Counted from the stretch's first letter, positions 24,479 through 33,449 are shown. The stretch: 64,000 nt of DNA from Rhodobacteraceae bacterium HLUCCA08 (GCA_001314655.1 LJSF01000043.1:248001-312000); one strand, 5' to 3'. The notes: generated by a model not told the origin, from the letters alone. Numbers and translations are program-made.

Positions 24479-25912
24479 ATGCGCCTGCCACGCCTGACCC
24501 GCACCATCCCGCGCCCGGGCACGGGGCTTGTCCATTTCGGCCCCGGCGCCTTCTTCCGGTCCTTTGTCGCGGCCTATACGGACCAGGCGATGGCGGCCTC
24601 GGGCGGGGAGTGGGGGATCTGCGCGGTCAGCCTGCGCAGCGCCGGGATCCGCGACGCGCTGGTGCCGCAGGGCGGGGCCTACCAGGTGGTCGAAATGACC
24701 CCCGGGGGTGAGCGGCCGCAGCGGGTCGAGGCGATCACCGATGTGCTGGTCGCGCCCGAGGATCCGGGCGCGGTGCTGGCCGCGATGACCGATCCGGGCG
24801 TGCATGTGGTGTCGCTGACGATCACCGAAAAGGGCTATCACCTGAGCCCGGCCAGCGGTGCGCTGCAGCGGGATGACCCCGAGATCGCCCGTGACATCGC
24901 CCATCCCCGGGCCCCCTGCACCGCGCCGGGCTTCATCGTCGCCGCCCTTGCGGCGCGGCGGGCGGCGGGCATCGCACCCTTCGCCGTTTTGTCCTGCGAC
25001 AACCTGCCGGGCAACGGCGCCCTGGCGCGCGGCGTGGTGCTGGCCCTGGCCCGGGCCCGGGATGCGGAGCTGGCCGACTGGATCGCCGCGAACGTGCGCT
25101 TTCCGGCCACCATGGTCGACCGGATCACCCCGGCCACGACCGAAGACGACATCGCAAGGCTGGCCCGTGCGACCGGGGTCGAGGACCGCGCCTGCGTCTT
25201 TGCCGAACCGTTCCGGCAATGGGTGATCGAGGACGATTTCGACACGCCGCGCCCGGATTGGGCCGCCGCCGGGGCGCAGATCGTGGGCGATGTGGCGCCC
25301 TTCGAGGCGATGAAGCTGCGTTGCCTGAACGGCACCCATTCGGCGCTGGCCTATCTGGGCTACCTCGCCGGGCACGAGACGGTCTGCGACGCGGTCGGCG
25401 ACGCACCCTTCGAGGCGCTGTGCCGCCACCTGTGGACGGCCGAGATCCTGCCGACGCTGGAGACCCCCGAGGGCGAGGACCTGCCGGCCTATTGCGACGC
25501 CTTGCTGGCGCGGTATCGCAACCCGGCGATCCGGCACCGGACCTGGCAGATCGCCATGGACGGCAGCCAGAAACTGCCGCAGCGGCTGCTGGCGCCGATG
25601 GCCGATCAACGGGCGGCCGGGCGCGGGATCGGCGGGCTGGCCCTGGCCGTGGCGGCCTGGATGCGCTATGTCGGCGGGCGCGACGAGGCCGGCCGGCCGA
25701 TCGACGTGCGCGACCCGCTGGCCGACCGGCTGCGCGCCCTGTCGGCGGGCGCGGACGGCCCCGCGGCGCGGGTGCGGGCGCTTGTGTCGGTCGAGACGGT
25801 GTTTCCGCGGGCGCTTGCCGAAGACCGGGGCGTGATCGACGCGCTGGCGCAGGCGCTGGACGGGCTGGAACGGATCGGTGCGCGCCAGATGGTGGGGCGG
25901 TTGGTCGCCTGA
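24479..25912 (+). CDS. uxuB: Fructuronate reductase UxuB (mannitol dehydrogenase family)
   Basis: A 477-aa polyol/long-chain mannitol dehydrogenase. The N-terminal nucleotide-binding part contains LVHFGPGAFFRSFVAAYTD, and the C-terminal catalytic signature is MKLRCLNGTHSALAYLGYLAG. With UxaC it makes D-mannonate from glucuronate using NADH; mannitol or tagaturonate oxidoreductase are alternatives within the family. The open frame runs upstream through uxaC, but the ATG at 24479 has AAGGG upstream and homology begins there. It converges with the next gene, only 6 bp between stops. Confidence 0.88.
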   Translation: MRLPRLTRTIPRPGTGLVHFGPGAFFRSFVAAYTDQAMAASGGEWGICAVSLRSAGIRDALVPQGGAYQVVEMTPGGERPQRVEAITDVLVAPEDPGAVLAAMTDPGVHVVSLTITEKGYHLSPASGALQRDDPEIARDIAHPRAPCTAPGFIVAALAARRAAGIAPFAVLSCDNLPGNGALARGVVLALARARDAELADWIAANVRFPATMVDRITPATTEDDIARLARATGVEDRACVFAEPFRQWVIEDDFDTPRPDWAAAGAQIVGDVAPFEAMKLRCLNGTHSALAYLGYLAGHETVCDAVGDAPFEALCRHLWTAEILPTLETPEGEDLPAYCDALLARYRNPAIRHRTWQIAMDGSQKLPQRLLAPMADQRAAGRGIGGLALAVAAWMRYVGGRDEAGRPIDVRDPLADRLRALSAGADGPAARVRALVSVETVFPRALAEDRGVIDALAQALDGLERIGARQMVGRLVA

Positions 25913-25918
25913 GGCGCG

Positions 25919-26662
25919 TCAGCGCCGGAACAGCCGGCCCGGCGCGCCGGGCGCCGGTGCCACCCCGGCCGACCGGGCCATGTGCCAGGCCAGGACCTGG
26001 TTGCTGGACAGGGCGGGCGCGCCGGTTTCGGCCTCGACCGCGTCCAGGATGTCCAGGCAGCGCAGGTTGGTGCAGGAGATGAAGGTGCAATCGGCGCGGC
26101 ACGCGCGCTGGGCGGCGATGGCGGCATCCCGGATCGAGTCCGGATCGATCCGGGCGACCCGCGCCTCGACCTTTTCGCCGAAGGTGACCGCATGGGGCAC
26201 CGCGACCCCCGCCGCCTGCAGCGCGTCCCGGATCGGTGCCGCGACGGCGGGGATATAGGGCGAGACCAGCGCGACCGAGCGCGCGCCAAGCTGGCGCAGC
26301 GCCGCGATCACCGCGCCAAGCGGATCGGTGACCTGGCGCGCGACCCGTCCGGCACGGATCAGGGCCGCCACACGATCCGCCCCCAGCTGCGCCGTGGCCG
26401 AGGTGCAGGCATAGCCGATCGCATCGAACCGCGCATCGGGCAGCAGCGCGGCGGCGCGGGTCAGGTCGGCCTCCATCCCGGCGATCGTGTCGGGCGTGAG
26501 CTCGGCACCCGACGCAATGCGGGTGACATGCAGACGCGCGGCGCTGGCGGGGATCAGGCGATGCAGATCGGCCTCGACGGTTTCGTCGACCTGCAACACG
26601 ATCAGGCCCAGCCGCCGCAGGGCGGGATCGTCGGGCAGGATGCGATAGGGGGCATCGGTCAT
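25919..26662 (-). CDS. Maleate isomerase/Asp-Glu racemase family protein (EutA-like)
   Basis: A 247-aa member of the family containing maleate cis-trans isomerase, arylmalonate decarboxylase and EutA. Two catalytic-type cysteines sit in mirrored loops, GYACTSATAQLG near residue 94 and FISCTNLRCLDILD near 205, followed by SSNQVLAWHM. It is the third gene of a tightly coupled operon; its start overlaps the M24 hydrolase stop (ATGA). EutA of hydroxyectoine breakdown is the nearest analogue by gene context, but eutC, eutE and an ectoine transporter are missing, so the substrate is open. Confidence 0.75.
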   Translation of the reverse strand: MTDAPYRILPDDPALRRLGLIVLQVDETVEADLHRLIPASAARLHVTRIASGAELTPDTIAGMEADLTRAAALLPDARFDAIGYACTSATAQLGADRVAALIRAGRVARQVTDPLGAVIAALRQLGARSVALVSPYIPAVAAPIRDALQAAGVAVPHAVTFGEKVEARVARIDPDSIRDAAIAAQRACRADCTFISCTNLRCLDILDAVEAETGAPALSSNQVLAWHMARSAGVAPAPGAPGRLFRR

Positions 26663-27825
26663 GGGCCGATCACAGGCATTACGGCCGGGGCGGGGGGCGA
26701 CAGCAATTCGGCCCCGTTTTCGCGCAGCACCAGGTTTTCCTCGTGCACCAGGATGCGGCCCGGTTCCAGTTCCACCCCCGGTTCCAGCGTCAGGACCATA
26801 CCGGCGCGCAGGGGCGTGTCGTCCAGCGGGCTGAAAGACGGCCATTCGGTCAGCGTCAGGCCCAGCCCATGGCCCAGCCGCCCGCCCAGCGGGGTCAGTC
26901 CGGCGTCGCGCAGCCTGGCAAAAAGCCGCGCGTGAACCTCGCGAGCCGTCATGCCGGGGCGCAGGGCCAACAGGACATGATCGGTCGCCGCGACCAGGGC
27001 CGCATGGGCGCGTTGGACCGCCGGCGCCGGCGCACCGATCGCGAAGTTGCGGTCGAAATCGCAGAAATGGCCCCGGTGGACCGCGCCGGTATCAAGCATC
27101 AGCACGTCGCCCTCGCGCAGCGGCCGGTCATCGGCGGGCGAGATCACGTCGCCATAGCCGCCCGGCCCGGCGCCGCCGGCCAGGTAGGCGACCCAATCGG
27201 CGCCCTCCTGCAGCAGCGCGGCCTGGAAATCGCGGAACACCCGCGACAGCGGCGTGCCGGGTCGGGCGATGTCGGGCACGCGGTCGAAGGCGCGCCCGGC
27301 GATGCTGCAGGCGGCGCGGATCAGGGCGATCTCGGCCTCGGACTTGACCTCGCGCACCTGGCGGATCGTGGCCGTCGCGTCGGTGAAGTCGCGTCCCGCC
27401 AGCACGGCCGTCAGGCGCTGGTAGTCGGCCAGCGGCATGCGCAGATGGCTCTCGGCGCCCATCGGCAGGCCGATGCGGCCACCGTCGGGGACCAGCGCGG
27501 CCAGCGTATCGGCCAGCAGGGTGACACCGTCATCGCGCGGGTCCGGGGCGGGCCAGGTGCGGATGTCGGTCAGCCAGGTGCGGCGCATCAGATCGGCGCC
27601 GATCTCGGGGATCACGGCGACGGGGTCCGCACCGGACGGCACGATCACGAACCAGGGCCGGGCCGGGCTTTCCCAGAACCGGGTGAGGAAACCGGTGACG
27701 TAGAACAGGTCCCAGGGCGTGGTCAGCAGCAGCGCGTCGATGCCGTGCCGGGCCATGGTCGCCTGCAGCCGGGCGGTGCGGGCGCGGAATTCCTCGGGCG
27801 GAAAGACGGGCGGGGGGTCAGCCAT
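26659..27825 (-). CDS. M24 family hydrolase (Xaa-Pro dipeptidase/creatinase/ectoine hydrolase fold)
   Basis: It is 388 aa. The N-terminal creatinase-type domain contains DALLLTTPWDLFYVTGF. The C-terminal pita-bread domain has all five metal ligands visible: LDTGAVH (Asp), FCDFDRNF (Asp), LGHGLGL (His), LTLEPGVEL (Glu) and VHEENLVL (Glu). This fold cleaves amide or C-N bonds in dipeptides, creatine or ectoine. The start 27825 lies 8 bp inside the preceding lyase gene, so the two are coupled. Possible roles are proline-peptidase or ectoine-like hydrolase; sequence alone does not decide. Confidence 0.8.
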   Translation of the reverse strand: MADPPPVFPPEEFRARTARLQATMARHGIDALLLTTPWDLFYVTGFLTRFWESPARPWFVIVPSGADPVAVIPEIGADLMRRTWLTDIRTWPAPDPRDDGVTLLADTLAALVPDGGRIGLPMGAESHLRMPLADYQRLTAVLAGRDFTDATATIRQVREVKSEAEIALIRAACSIAGRAFDRVPDIARPGTPLSRVFRDFQAALLQEGADWVAYLAGGAGPGGYGDVISPADDRPLREGDVLMLDTGAVHRGHFCDFDRNFAIGAPAPAVQRAHAALVAATDHVLLALRPGMTAREVHARLFARLRDAGLTPLGGRLGHGLGLTLTEWPSFSPLDDTPLRAGMVLTLEPGVELEPGRILVHEENLVLRENGAELLSPPAPAVMPVIGP

Positions 27826-28873
27826 CCTCGGGCGCCTCGCTGACGATGGCCAGGACCCGGGCCTCGGGCGGCAGATCCGGCAGGCCGGCGAACAGCGCGG
27901 CCAGCCCGGCGGCGCCCGATGGTGTGGTGGCGATGCCGTGCGCAGCCAGGCGGGTGACGGCGCGGGCGGCCTCATCCTCGGAGACGGTGACGAAAAGATC
28001 GGCATCGCGCGCCAGCCCGGCCAGGGCGATCATCGACGGCGTCTTGCAATCGAGCCGGCCCATCGACGACACGGGGCCGTCGGCGGTGACCAGCGCCCCG
28101 GCGCGGATGCTGTCGATCAGGGCGGGGGCGGCCGCCGGTTCGACCACCACGACGACAGGCGCATCGCCCCAGGCGCGGCGGGCATGGGCGGCGACGGCGG
28201 CGGCCAGCCCCCCGACCCCGGCCTGCAACAGGATATGGCTGGGTGGCCGGCCGGCCTGGCCGGTGATTTCGGCGGCCATCTGCAGGTAGCCCTCCATCAC
28301 GCGGGTCGGCTGCTCGGTATAGCCGGGCCAGGAGCTGTCCGAGAGCAGCGTCCAGCCCTGCGCGGCGGCCTCCTGTTCGGCGGCGTCCATGCTGGACTCG
28401 TAGGTCGCACCGCGGCGCAGGACCCGGGCGCCCTTGGCCTGAAGCCGCGCGGCGAAGGCGTCGGGCACGGTTTCGGCCAGGACCACGACGGCCCGGGCGC
28501 CGAACAGACGCGCGCCGGCGGCGACGGACAGGCCGTGATTGCCGGCACTGGCGGTGATGTAGGTGCGCCCTTCCAGCGCGTTCGCCCAGTCCGCCTTGCC
28601 CTTGTGGACCACCTCGGCGGCCTCGCGGGCGATGGCATGGGCGGCGCCAAGCGCCTTGAAACTGCCCAGACCCATCCGGGCGCGTTCATCCTTGAGCATC
28701 AGTGCGGCGATGCCAAGCTCCCGGGCCAGGGCGGGCAGGTCGCGCAAGGGGGTTTCGGCATCGGCCGGGCACAGGTCGAGCAATGCGCGCACGCCTTCGG
28801 GATCGTCCAGCGGCAAAGGGCCCGGCCCGGGCAATCCCTGGCCGCGATGCGGATTGCGGACCCAGTCGACCAT
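27818..28873 (-). CDS. PLP-dependent lyase of the diaminopropionate ammonia-lyase/threonine dehydratase group
   Basis: A 351-aa fold-type II PLP enzyme with PLP Lys73 in LGSFKALGAAHAI, ASAGNHGLSVAAGARLFGA, and the glycine-rich loop QAGVGGLAAAVAAH. The stretch SSWPGYTEQPTRVMEGYLQM resembles diaminopropionate ammonia-lyase (YgeX) more than biosynthetic threonine dehydratase; it is shorter than YgeX (about 400 aa). It is the first gene of a three-gene coupled operon with the M24 hydrolase and EutA-like protein. It probably deaminates a diamino or hydroxy amino acid released by the hydrolase; this is inference. GGAAAGGG precedes the start. Confidence 0.78.
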   Translation of the reverse strand: MVDWVRNPHRGQGLPGPGPLPLDDPEGVRALLDLCPADAETPLRDLPALARELGIAALMLKDERARMGLGSFKALGAAHAIAREAAEVVHKGKADWANALEGRTYITASAGNHGLSVAAGARLFGARAVVVLAETVPDAFAARLQAKGARVLRRGATYESSMDAAEQEAAAQGWTLLSDSSWPGYTEQPTRVMEGYLQMAAEITGQAGRPPSHILLQAGVGGLAAAVAAHARRAWGDAPVVVVVEPAAAPALIDSIRAGALVTADGPVSSMGRLDCKTPSMIALAGLARDADLFVTVSEDEAARAVTRLAAHGIATTPSGAAGLAALFAGLPDLPPEARVLAIVSEAPEDG

Positions 28874-28916
28874 GGCTGACCCTTTCCGGTTGTGACCGGG
28901 CCAGCCTAACAGGATG

Positions 28917-28924
28917 TGACGTCA
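28917..28924. promoter_or_regulatory. TGACGTCA palindrome upstream of the lyase operon
   Basis: A perfect 8-bp palindrome 44 bp upstream of the lyase start, in the 128-bp gap before tRNA-Ala. It could be an operator for an unidentified regulator, or chance. Confidence 0.25.
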
Positions 28925-29001
28925 TCGCCAGAGCGGACGCGACCGACGCAAAGGGCAGCGCCCCTGTCTGTGATCGGTGGCATGGGTGGAACAGGGGAAT
29001 T

Positions 29002-29077
<76 letters not shown>

Positions 29078-29198
29078 ATCCGGGCGTCGACATCGCGACG
29101 GTAGGCGCGATTTAGGCGACTGCGCCGAGGGGTTCAAGGGAAAAATCCGCAGCGGTTCCGAATTCCGGCCCCAGATGTCGGGCGCCGGTGGCGGCAAG

Positions 29199-29235
29199 CG
29201 CAAGGGGCGGTCCCGCGACAGGACCGCCCCTTGCG
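29199..29235 (-). terminator. Strong hairpin downstream of the FYDLN gene
   Basis: A perfect 15-bp stem (29199-29213 with 29221-29235) around a 7-nt loop, 28 bp after the stop of the FYDLN-acid gene and before tRNA-Ala on the same strand. There is no long U-tract, but its strength and place support a terminator. Confidence 0.65.
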
Positions 29236-29263
29236 TTTCACATCGGTCACCGCGACCGGTCGC

Positions 29264-29596
29264 TCAGTCTTCGTCGTCGCCGGCAACGTCGGCGATTTCG
29301 TCCAGCGACACGTCATCGCTGTCATCATCGTCCTCGAGCACGTCATCGCCCAGGTCGATATCATCGTCTTCGTCGTCCTCATCGTCGAGAACGAGGTCGT
29401 CGCCCTCGGTCTGCGATTCCCGCAGTTTCTTGGTCTGGGCGTCCTCGGTATCGGCGACCATGGTGCGGGTCTTGCCGCTGTCGACCTCGACCACGTCGCC
29501 GGTATAGGGGCTGATGATGGGATTGGCGTTCAGGTCATAGAACCGCTTGCCCGTGGTCGGGCAGACGCGCTTGGTTCCCCATTCTTCCTTCGGCAT
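29264..29596 (-). CDS. FYDLN acid family protein (TIGR02300)
   Basis: A 110-aa conserved alphaproteobacterial protein of unknown function. The N-terminal region (EEWGTKRVCPTTGKRFYDLN, about residues 4-23) carries the FYDLN motif and one cysteine; the last 45 residues are almost all Asp/Glu. A second ATG 10 codons upstream is possible, but AGAGGA lies 10 nt before the ATG at 29596 and family proteins begin MPKEEWGTKR, so the shorter form is preferred. It is divergent from the YgjP-like gene. Confidence 0.9.
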   Translation of the reverse strand: MPKEEWGTKRVCPTTGKRFYDLNANPIISPYTGDVVEVDSGKTRTMVADTEDAQTKKLRESQTEGDDLVLDDEDDEDDDIDLGDDVLEDDDDSDDVSLDEIADVAGDDED

Positions 29597-29713
29597 GTTT
29601 CGGAAATCCTCTGGCTTCTTCGGCATGTGCTGCTAGTGACAGGATCGCGATCCCCTGCCACAGGCATGGGGGCCTGTCAAAGGGAATGCGCGGGAAATCG
29701 GCAAGAGGCGGAT

Positions 29714-30403
29714 ATGGGACGACTGGTCCTGGAAGGCAACCCCCCGATCGAAGTCGTGGTGCGGCGCAGCGCCCGGGCGCGGCGGTTGAGCCTGCGGGTG
29801 TCGCAGCTCGACGGACGGGCGACCCTGACCTTGCCGGCGCGGGTCAGCGACCGGGCCGGCCTGGACTTTCTGCGCGGGCGCGAGGATTGGCTGCGTGGCC
29901 ACCTCGACGATCTGCGTCCCGAACAGCGGCCCGGCATCGGTGGCACGGTGCCCTATCTGGGCGCCGATCTGCCGGTGGTGGCCGGGCCGGTGCGGGGGCC
30001 GGACCTGCGTGACGGCGCGCTGGTGGTGCCGCCCGATCCCGCGCGCGCCGGCGCCCGGATCGCCGCCTTCCTCAAGGTGCGCGCGCGCGAGGCGCTGGCC
30101 CGCGCCAGCGCCCGCCATGCCGCGGCCCTTGGCCGCGACCATGGCCGGATCACCCTGCGCGACACGCGCTCGCGCTGGGGGTCGTGTTCGTCTCAGGGCG
30201 ATCTGATGTATTCTTGGCGGCTGATCATGGCGCCCGAGCCGGTGCTGGATTACGTCGCCGCGCACGAGGTCGCCCACCTTGCGCATATGGATCATTCGCC
30301 GGCCTTCTGGGCCTGTGTCGAACGGTTGTTTCCCGAGTATCGCGCCCGCCGGTCCTGGCTGCGAGAGCATGGCGCGGCGCTGCACCGGGTGCGATTCGAT
30401 TGA
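29714..30403 (+). CDS. YgjP-type metallopeptidase domain protein (DUF45/M48-like)
   Basis: It is 229 aa. The N-terminal half carries basic residues (VVRRSARARRLSLRVS); the C-terminal half has TRSRWGSCSSQGDLMYSW and the zinc motif HEVAHLAHMDHSPAFW starting at residue 184, the hallmark of the YgjP/WLM-like family. It is cytoplasmic, with no signal peptide. Presumed a zinc hydrolase; the substrate is unknown. The start ATG at 29714 follows AAGAGGCG. The next gene (GntR) starts 31 bp later on the same strand. Confidence 0.85.
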   Translation: MGRLVLEGNPPIEVVVRRSARARRLSLRVSQLDGRATLTLPARVSDRAGLDFLRGREDWLRGHLDDLRPEQRPGIGGTVPYLGADLPVVAGPVRGPDLRDGALVVPPDPARAGARIAAFLKVRAREALARASARHAAALGRDHGRITLRDTRSRWGSCSSQGDLMYSWRLIMAPEPVLDYVAAHEVAHLAHMDHSPAFWACVERLFPEYRARRSWLREHGAALHRVRFD

Positions 30404-30434
30404 CGGCGCCGACGGCTGTGATCACACTCGGCCC

Positions 30435-31091
30435 ATGCTGATCCAGCCGCGCCCCAACGATCCGCCGCCGACCGGCGCCGCCCATGACCGGGTCTATCGT
30501 GCCCTGCGCCAGAAGATCCTGCACGGAGAGATGCGCCCCGGCGTGGCGCTGACCCTGCGCGGGATCGGGCGGGATTTCGGCGTATCGATGACCCCGGCGC
30601 GCGAGGCGGTGCGGCGGCTGGTGGCCGAGGGGGCGTTGTCGCTGTCGTCCTCGGGTCGGGTCGCGACGCCGGAGCTGAGCAATGAACGGATCGAGGAACT
30701 GGCCGCGATCCGCGCCCTGCTGGAGCCGGAACTGGCCGCCCGCGCCCTGCCGCGCGCCCATCCGGCGCTGATCGACCGTTTGGCCGAGGTCAACGGGCGG
30801 ATCAGCCAGGCCGTGGCCCGGCACGATGCGGTGGCCTATATCCGGCAGAACCTGGAATTCCACCGCACGCTTTACCTGCGCGCCCAGGCGCCGGCGATGC
30901 TGGCGCTGGCCGAAACCGTCTGGCTGCAGCTGGGCCCGACGATGAGCGCGCTTTACGGGCGGCTCAAGCGCAATGACCCGCCGCATCACCACAAGCTGAT
31001 CATCGGTGCGCTGAGGGCCGGGGACGAGCCGGGGCTGAAATTGTCGGTGCGCCTGGACGTGACCCAGGGGCTGCGGCTGCTGGCCGGCTAG
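30435..31091 (+). CDS. GntR-family (FadR subgroup) transcriptional regulator
   Basis: It is 218 aa. The winged helix (about residues 17-82) contains RVYRALRQKILHGEMRPG and GVSMTPAREAVRRLVAEGAL; the FCD ligand-binding domain (about 90-210) has EFHRTLYLRAQ and a histidine group PHHHKLIIGAL that may bind metal and a carboxylate ligand. It is convergent with lpd, at the end of the TCA block. AkgR of R. sphaeroides, a GntR activator of TCA genes, is encoded near the equivalent locus; whether this is its orthologue cannot be settled here. GTGATCAC pairs upstream of sucC and sdhC are candidate targets. Confidence 0.85.
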   Translation: MLIQPRPNDPPPTGAAHDRVYRALRQKILHGEMRPGVALTLRGIGRDFGVSMTPAREAVRRLVAEGALSLSSSGRVATPELSNERIEELAAIRALLEPELAARALPRAHPALIDRLAEVNGRISQAVARHDAVAYIRQNLEFHRTLYLRAQAPAMLALAETVWLQLGPTMSALYGRLKRNDPPHHHKLIIGALRAGDEPGLKLSVRLDVTQGLRLLAG

Positions 31092-31217
31092 GCCATCGCC
31101 GGACCGTCGCCGCGCCCGGTCGGCCGGGCAATCCTGCGCGAGATCATCTTCACCTCGCTGCCATCGGCAGGGCCGCCAGGGCAGCGATCGCGGCGGCGTC
31201 CGACGTGCCCTTGGGGC

Positions 31218-31246
31218 GCCGCCGGGGCATATGCCGCCCCGGCGGC
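31218..31246 (-). terminator. Hairpin after lpd
   Basis: An 11-bp GCCGCCGGGGC/GCCCCGGCGGC stem with a 7-nt loop, 8 bp after the lpd stop, in the 162-bp convergent gap with the GntR gene. There is no U-tract. It is a likely transcript end for the TCA block. Confidence 0.5.
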
Positions 31247-31253
31247 GGCCGGG

Positions 31254-32642
31254 TCAGCTGTGGATCGGCCCGTCGCCGCAGGCGAGGGCCGCCTCGCGCA
31301 CCGCTTCGGAATAGGTCGGGTGGGCGTGACAGGTCCGCGCCAGGTCCTCGGCCGCGGCGCCGAATTCCATCGCGACGCAGATCTCGTGGATCAGGTCGCC
31401 CGCCATCGGGCCGATGATATGGGCGCCGAGGATCCGGTCAGTGGCTTGATCCGCAAGGATTTTCACGAAACCATCCGCGGCGAAGTTCGCCTTGGCGCGG
31501 CCATTGCCCATGAAGTTGAACTTGCCCACCTTGTAGGCCCGGCCCTCGTCCTTGAGCTGCTCCTCGGTCTTGCCGACCGATGCGACCTCGGGGTGGGTGT
31601 AGATCACGCCCGGGATCACGCCGTAATTCACGTGACCGGCCTGGCCGGCCAGGATCTCGGCCAGGGCCATGCCCTCATCCTCGGCCTTGTGGGCCAGCAT
31701 CGGCCCGTCGATGGCATCGCCGATCGCGTAGATCCCCTTGATATTCGTCGCATAATGGCCGTCGGTCTTGACCTGGCCGCGCGGCGACACCGCGACCCCG
31801 AGCGCGTCGAGCCCCAGCCCGTCGGTGTAAGGCTTGCGGCCCGTGGCAACCAGGACCGTGTCGGCATCCAGGCTATGTTCGCTGTCGTCCTTTTTCAGCT
31901 TGTAGGTGACCTTGGCCTTGGTCTTGGTCGCCTCGACGCCCTGCACCGCGGCGCCCAGGATGAAGTCCAGCCCCTGTTTCTTCAGCAACCGCTGGAACAC
32001 TTTCTGAACCTCGCCATCCTGGCCCGGGGTGATCGCGTCAAGGTATTCGACGACCGTCACCTCGGCGCCCAGGCGCTTGTAGACGCTGCCCAGTTCCAGC
32101 CCGATCACGCCGGCGCCGATCACCACCATCTTCTTGGGCACCTTGCCCAGCGCCAGGGCGCCGGTGGAGCTGACCACGACCTTTTCGTCGATTTCGACCC
32201 CCGGCAGACTGGCCACGTCGGACCCCGTCGCGATCACGATGTTCTTCGCCTCGTGGACCTCTTCCCCGACCTTGACCTTGCCGGCCTCGGGGATCGAACC
32301 CCAACCCTTGAGCCAGTCGATCTTGTTCTTCTTGAACAGAAACTCGATGCCCTGGGTGTTCTGGCCGATGACATTGTCCTTGTAGGTCAGCATCTGTTTC
32401 CAGTCGACACTGGGGCTTTTGCCCTTGAGCCCCATCTCGGCGAAATTCTCTTCGGCCTCATGCAGCATGTGGGTGGCATGCAGCAGCGCCTTGGAGGGGA
32501 TGCAGCCCACGTTCAGGCAGGTGCCGCCCAGGGTTTCGCGGCCCTCGACGCAGGCGGTCTTGAGGCCCAGCTGGGCGCAGCGGATGGCGCAGACATAGCC
32601 GCCGGGGCCGGAGCCGATGATGATGACGTCGTATTGGGCCAT
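31254..32642 (-). CDS. lpd: Dihydrolipoyl dehydrogenase (E3)
   Basis: A 462-aa FAD disulfide oxidoreductase that reoxidises the lipoyl groups of the 2-oxoglutarate dehydrogenase complex. N-terminal FAD motif [14 protein letters not shown], redox cysteines in [20 protein letters not shown] motif [19 protein letters not shown] near residue 185, and the C-terminal His-Glu pair in [10 protein letters not shown]. It is last in the sucAB-... block, separated from sucB by five small or accessory genes but on the same strand. Confidence 0.96.
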   Translation of the reverse strand: MAQYDVIIIGSGPGGYVCAIRCAQLGLKTACVEGRETLGGTCLNVGCIPSKALLHATHMLHEAEENFAEMGLKGKSPSVDWKQMLTYKDNVIGQNTQGIEFLFKKNKIDWLKGWGSIPEAGKVKVGEEVHEAKNIVIATGSDVASLPGVEIDEKVVVSSTGALALGKVPKKMVVIGAGVIGLELGSVYKRLGAEVTVVEYLDAITPGQDGEVQKVFQRLLKKQGLDFILGAAVQGVEATKTKAKVTYKLKKDDSEHSLDADTVLVATGRKPYTDGLGLDALGVAVSPRGQVKTDGHYATNIKGIYAIGDAIDGPMLAHKAEDEGMALAEILAGQAGHVNYGVIPGVIYTHPEVASVGKTEEQLKDEGRAYKVGKFNFMGNGRAKANFAADGFVKILADQATDRILGAHIIGPMAGDLIHEICVAMEFGAAAEDLARTCHAHPTYSEAVREAALACGDGPIHS

Positions 32643-32696
32643 TGGGTGTTCCTTTCGTCTGTCCGGCGTCGGTGGAACGTCGGTGGGGTGTCGGTG

Positions 32697-33086
32697 TCAG
32701 ATGAGCGCGGCCAGGATCATCAGAAGCGTTGCGAAAAAGCCAACCCCCCAGACAAGCGACCGCCAGGGCGTCAGGCCGAGAAGATAGGCCGGCACATAGG
32801 CCACCCGCGCGGCCAGCCAGGCCCAGGCGCAGGCGGCGGTGAAACCGGTCGATTGGTCCGAGAGGGTTATCACCAGCACCGCGGGGGTAAAGAGGGCAAG
32901 ACTCTCGAATTGGTTGTTCAGCGCCCGCTGGGCGCGGCCGGCGCGGCCGGTCAGCTGGCGCGGCTCGTCCCGCGCCGACAGGGCATAGCCGGTGCCGACC
33001 TGGCCCTGTGCCAGCAGGGAATAGAGCACGAATTGCCCCAGTTGCAGCACCACGCCAAGGGCCAGAACGGTGAGTTCGGCGGTCAT
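32697..33086 (-). CDS. MAPEG family membrane protein
   Basis: A 129-aa protein with four hydrophobic helices and the MAPEG-type stretch ARDEPRQLTGRAGRAQRALNNQFESLALF between the first two. This family includes eicosanoid/glutathione-metabolising proteins in eukaryotes; bacterial members are mostly uncharacterised. The start overlaps the preceding L,D-transpeptidase remnant by 4 bp. It lies 55 bp upstream of lpd and is co-oriented with it. There is no evidence of a role in the TCA cycle. Confidence 0.85.
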   Translation of the reverse strand: MTAELTVLALGVVLQLGQFVLYSLLAQGQVGTGYALSARDEPRQLTGRAGRAQRALNNQFESLALFTPAVLVITLSDQSTGFTAACAWAWLAARVAYVPAYLLGLTPWRSLVWGVGFFATLLMILAALI

Positions 33087-33448
33087 TGCGGCTCCTTCAG
33101 GATGGTGATCGGGGTGTCGTCGGGCACCAGCGACCGGATTACGCGCATTTCGACATTGCGCCCGTCGATCACGTCGCGGCCCGAGGGGGTGCGTTCATCG
33201 CCGTCGCGGCGCTTGTGCCCCTCCGGCGCGGCGCCCGGCGAAATGGCGTCGCTGCGGATGACCTGCCCGTCACGCTGCAGGTGCAGTTCCCGGGTCGGCT
33301 TGACCGCCAGGATCGCGTCGGCCTGTTCGACGGCAGGGGCCATGGCCGGCGGCGTGCCCGGCCCGATCCGCGCCATCGGCTGGGTATAGCCGACCAGGCC
33401 GAGCGCCAGCACGGCCGCGAACAGGGATATGCGGACAGGGGTGTGCAT
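33083..33448 (-). pseudogene. L,D-transpeptidase (YkuD) gene with internal deletion of the catalytic core
   Basis: The 121-aa product starts with a signal segment (ISLFAAVLALGLVGYTQP). It contains the first half of a YkuD domain (RELHLQRDGQVIRSDAIS..GAAPEGHKRRDGDERTPSG, VIDGRN) and then jumps directly to the last strand (VEMRVIRSLVPDDTPITIL). In full-length relatives about 55-65 residues lie between these parts, including HG and the S-x-GC active-site motif. The frame is intact, so the deletion is in-frame. The protein cannot be an active transpeptidase. Its stop overlaps the MAPEG start by ATGA. A non-enzymatic role is possible. Confidence 0.72.
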
Positions 33449-33449
33449 G

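Noticed and set aside
25919-28873. Assignment of the three-gene operon as hydroxyectoine utilisation eutABD
   Set aside because: Gene types are reminiscent, but eutC, eutE, a regulator of the EnuR type and the transporter are missing, and the PLP enzyme has diaminopropionate-lyase features.
29597-29626. Longer form of the FYDLN protein from an upstream ATG
   Set aside because: No ribosome site before it; the shorter form has AGAGGA upstream and matches the family N-terminus.
31260-33389. 709-aa plus-strand open frame opposite lpd and MAPEG
   Set aside because: No recognisable domain; fully covered by well-supported minus-strand genes.
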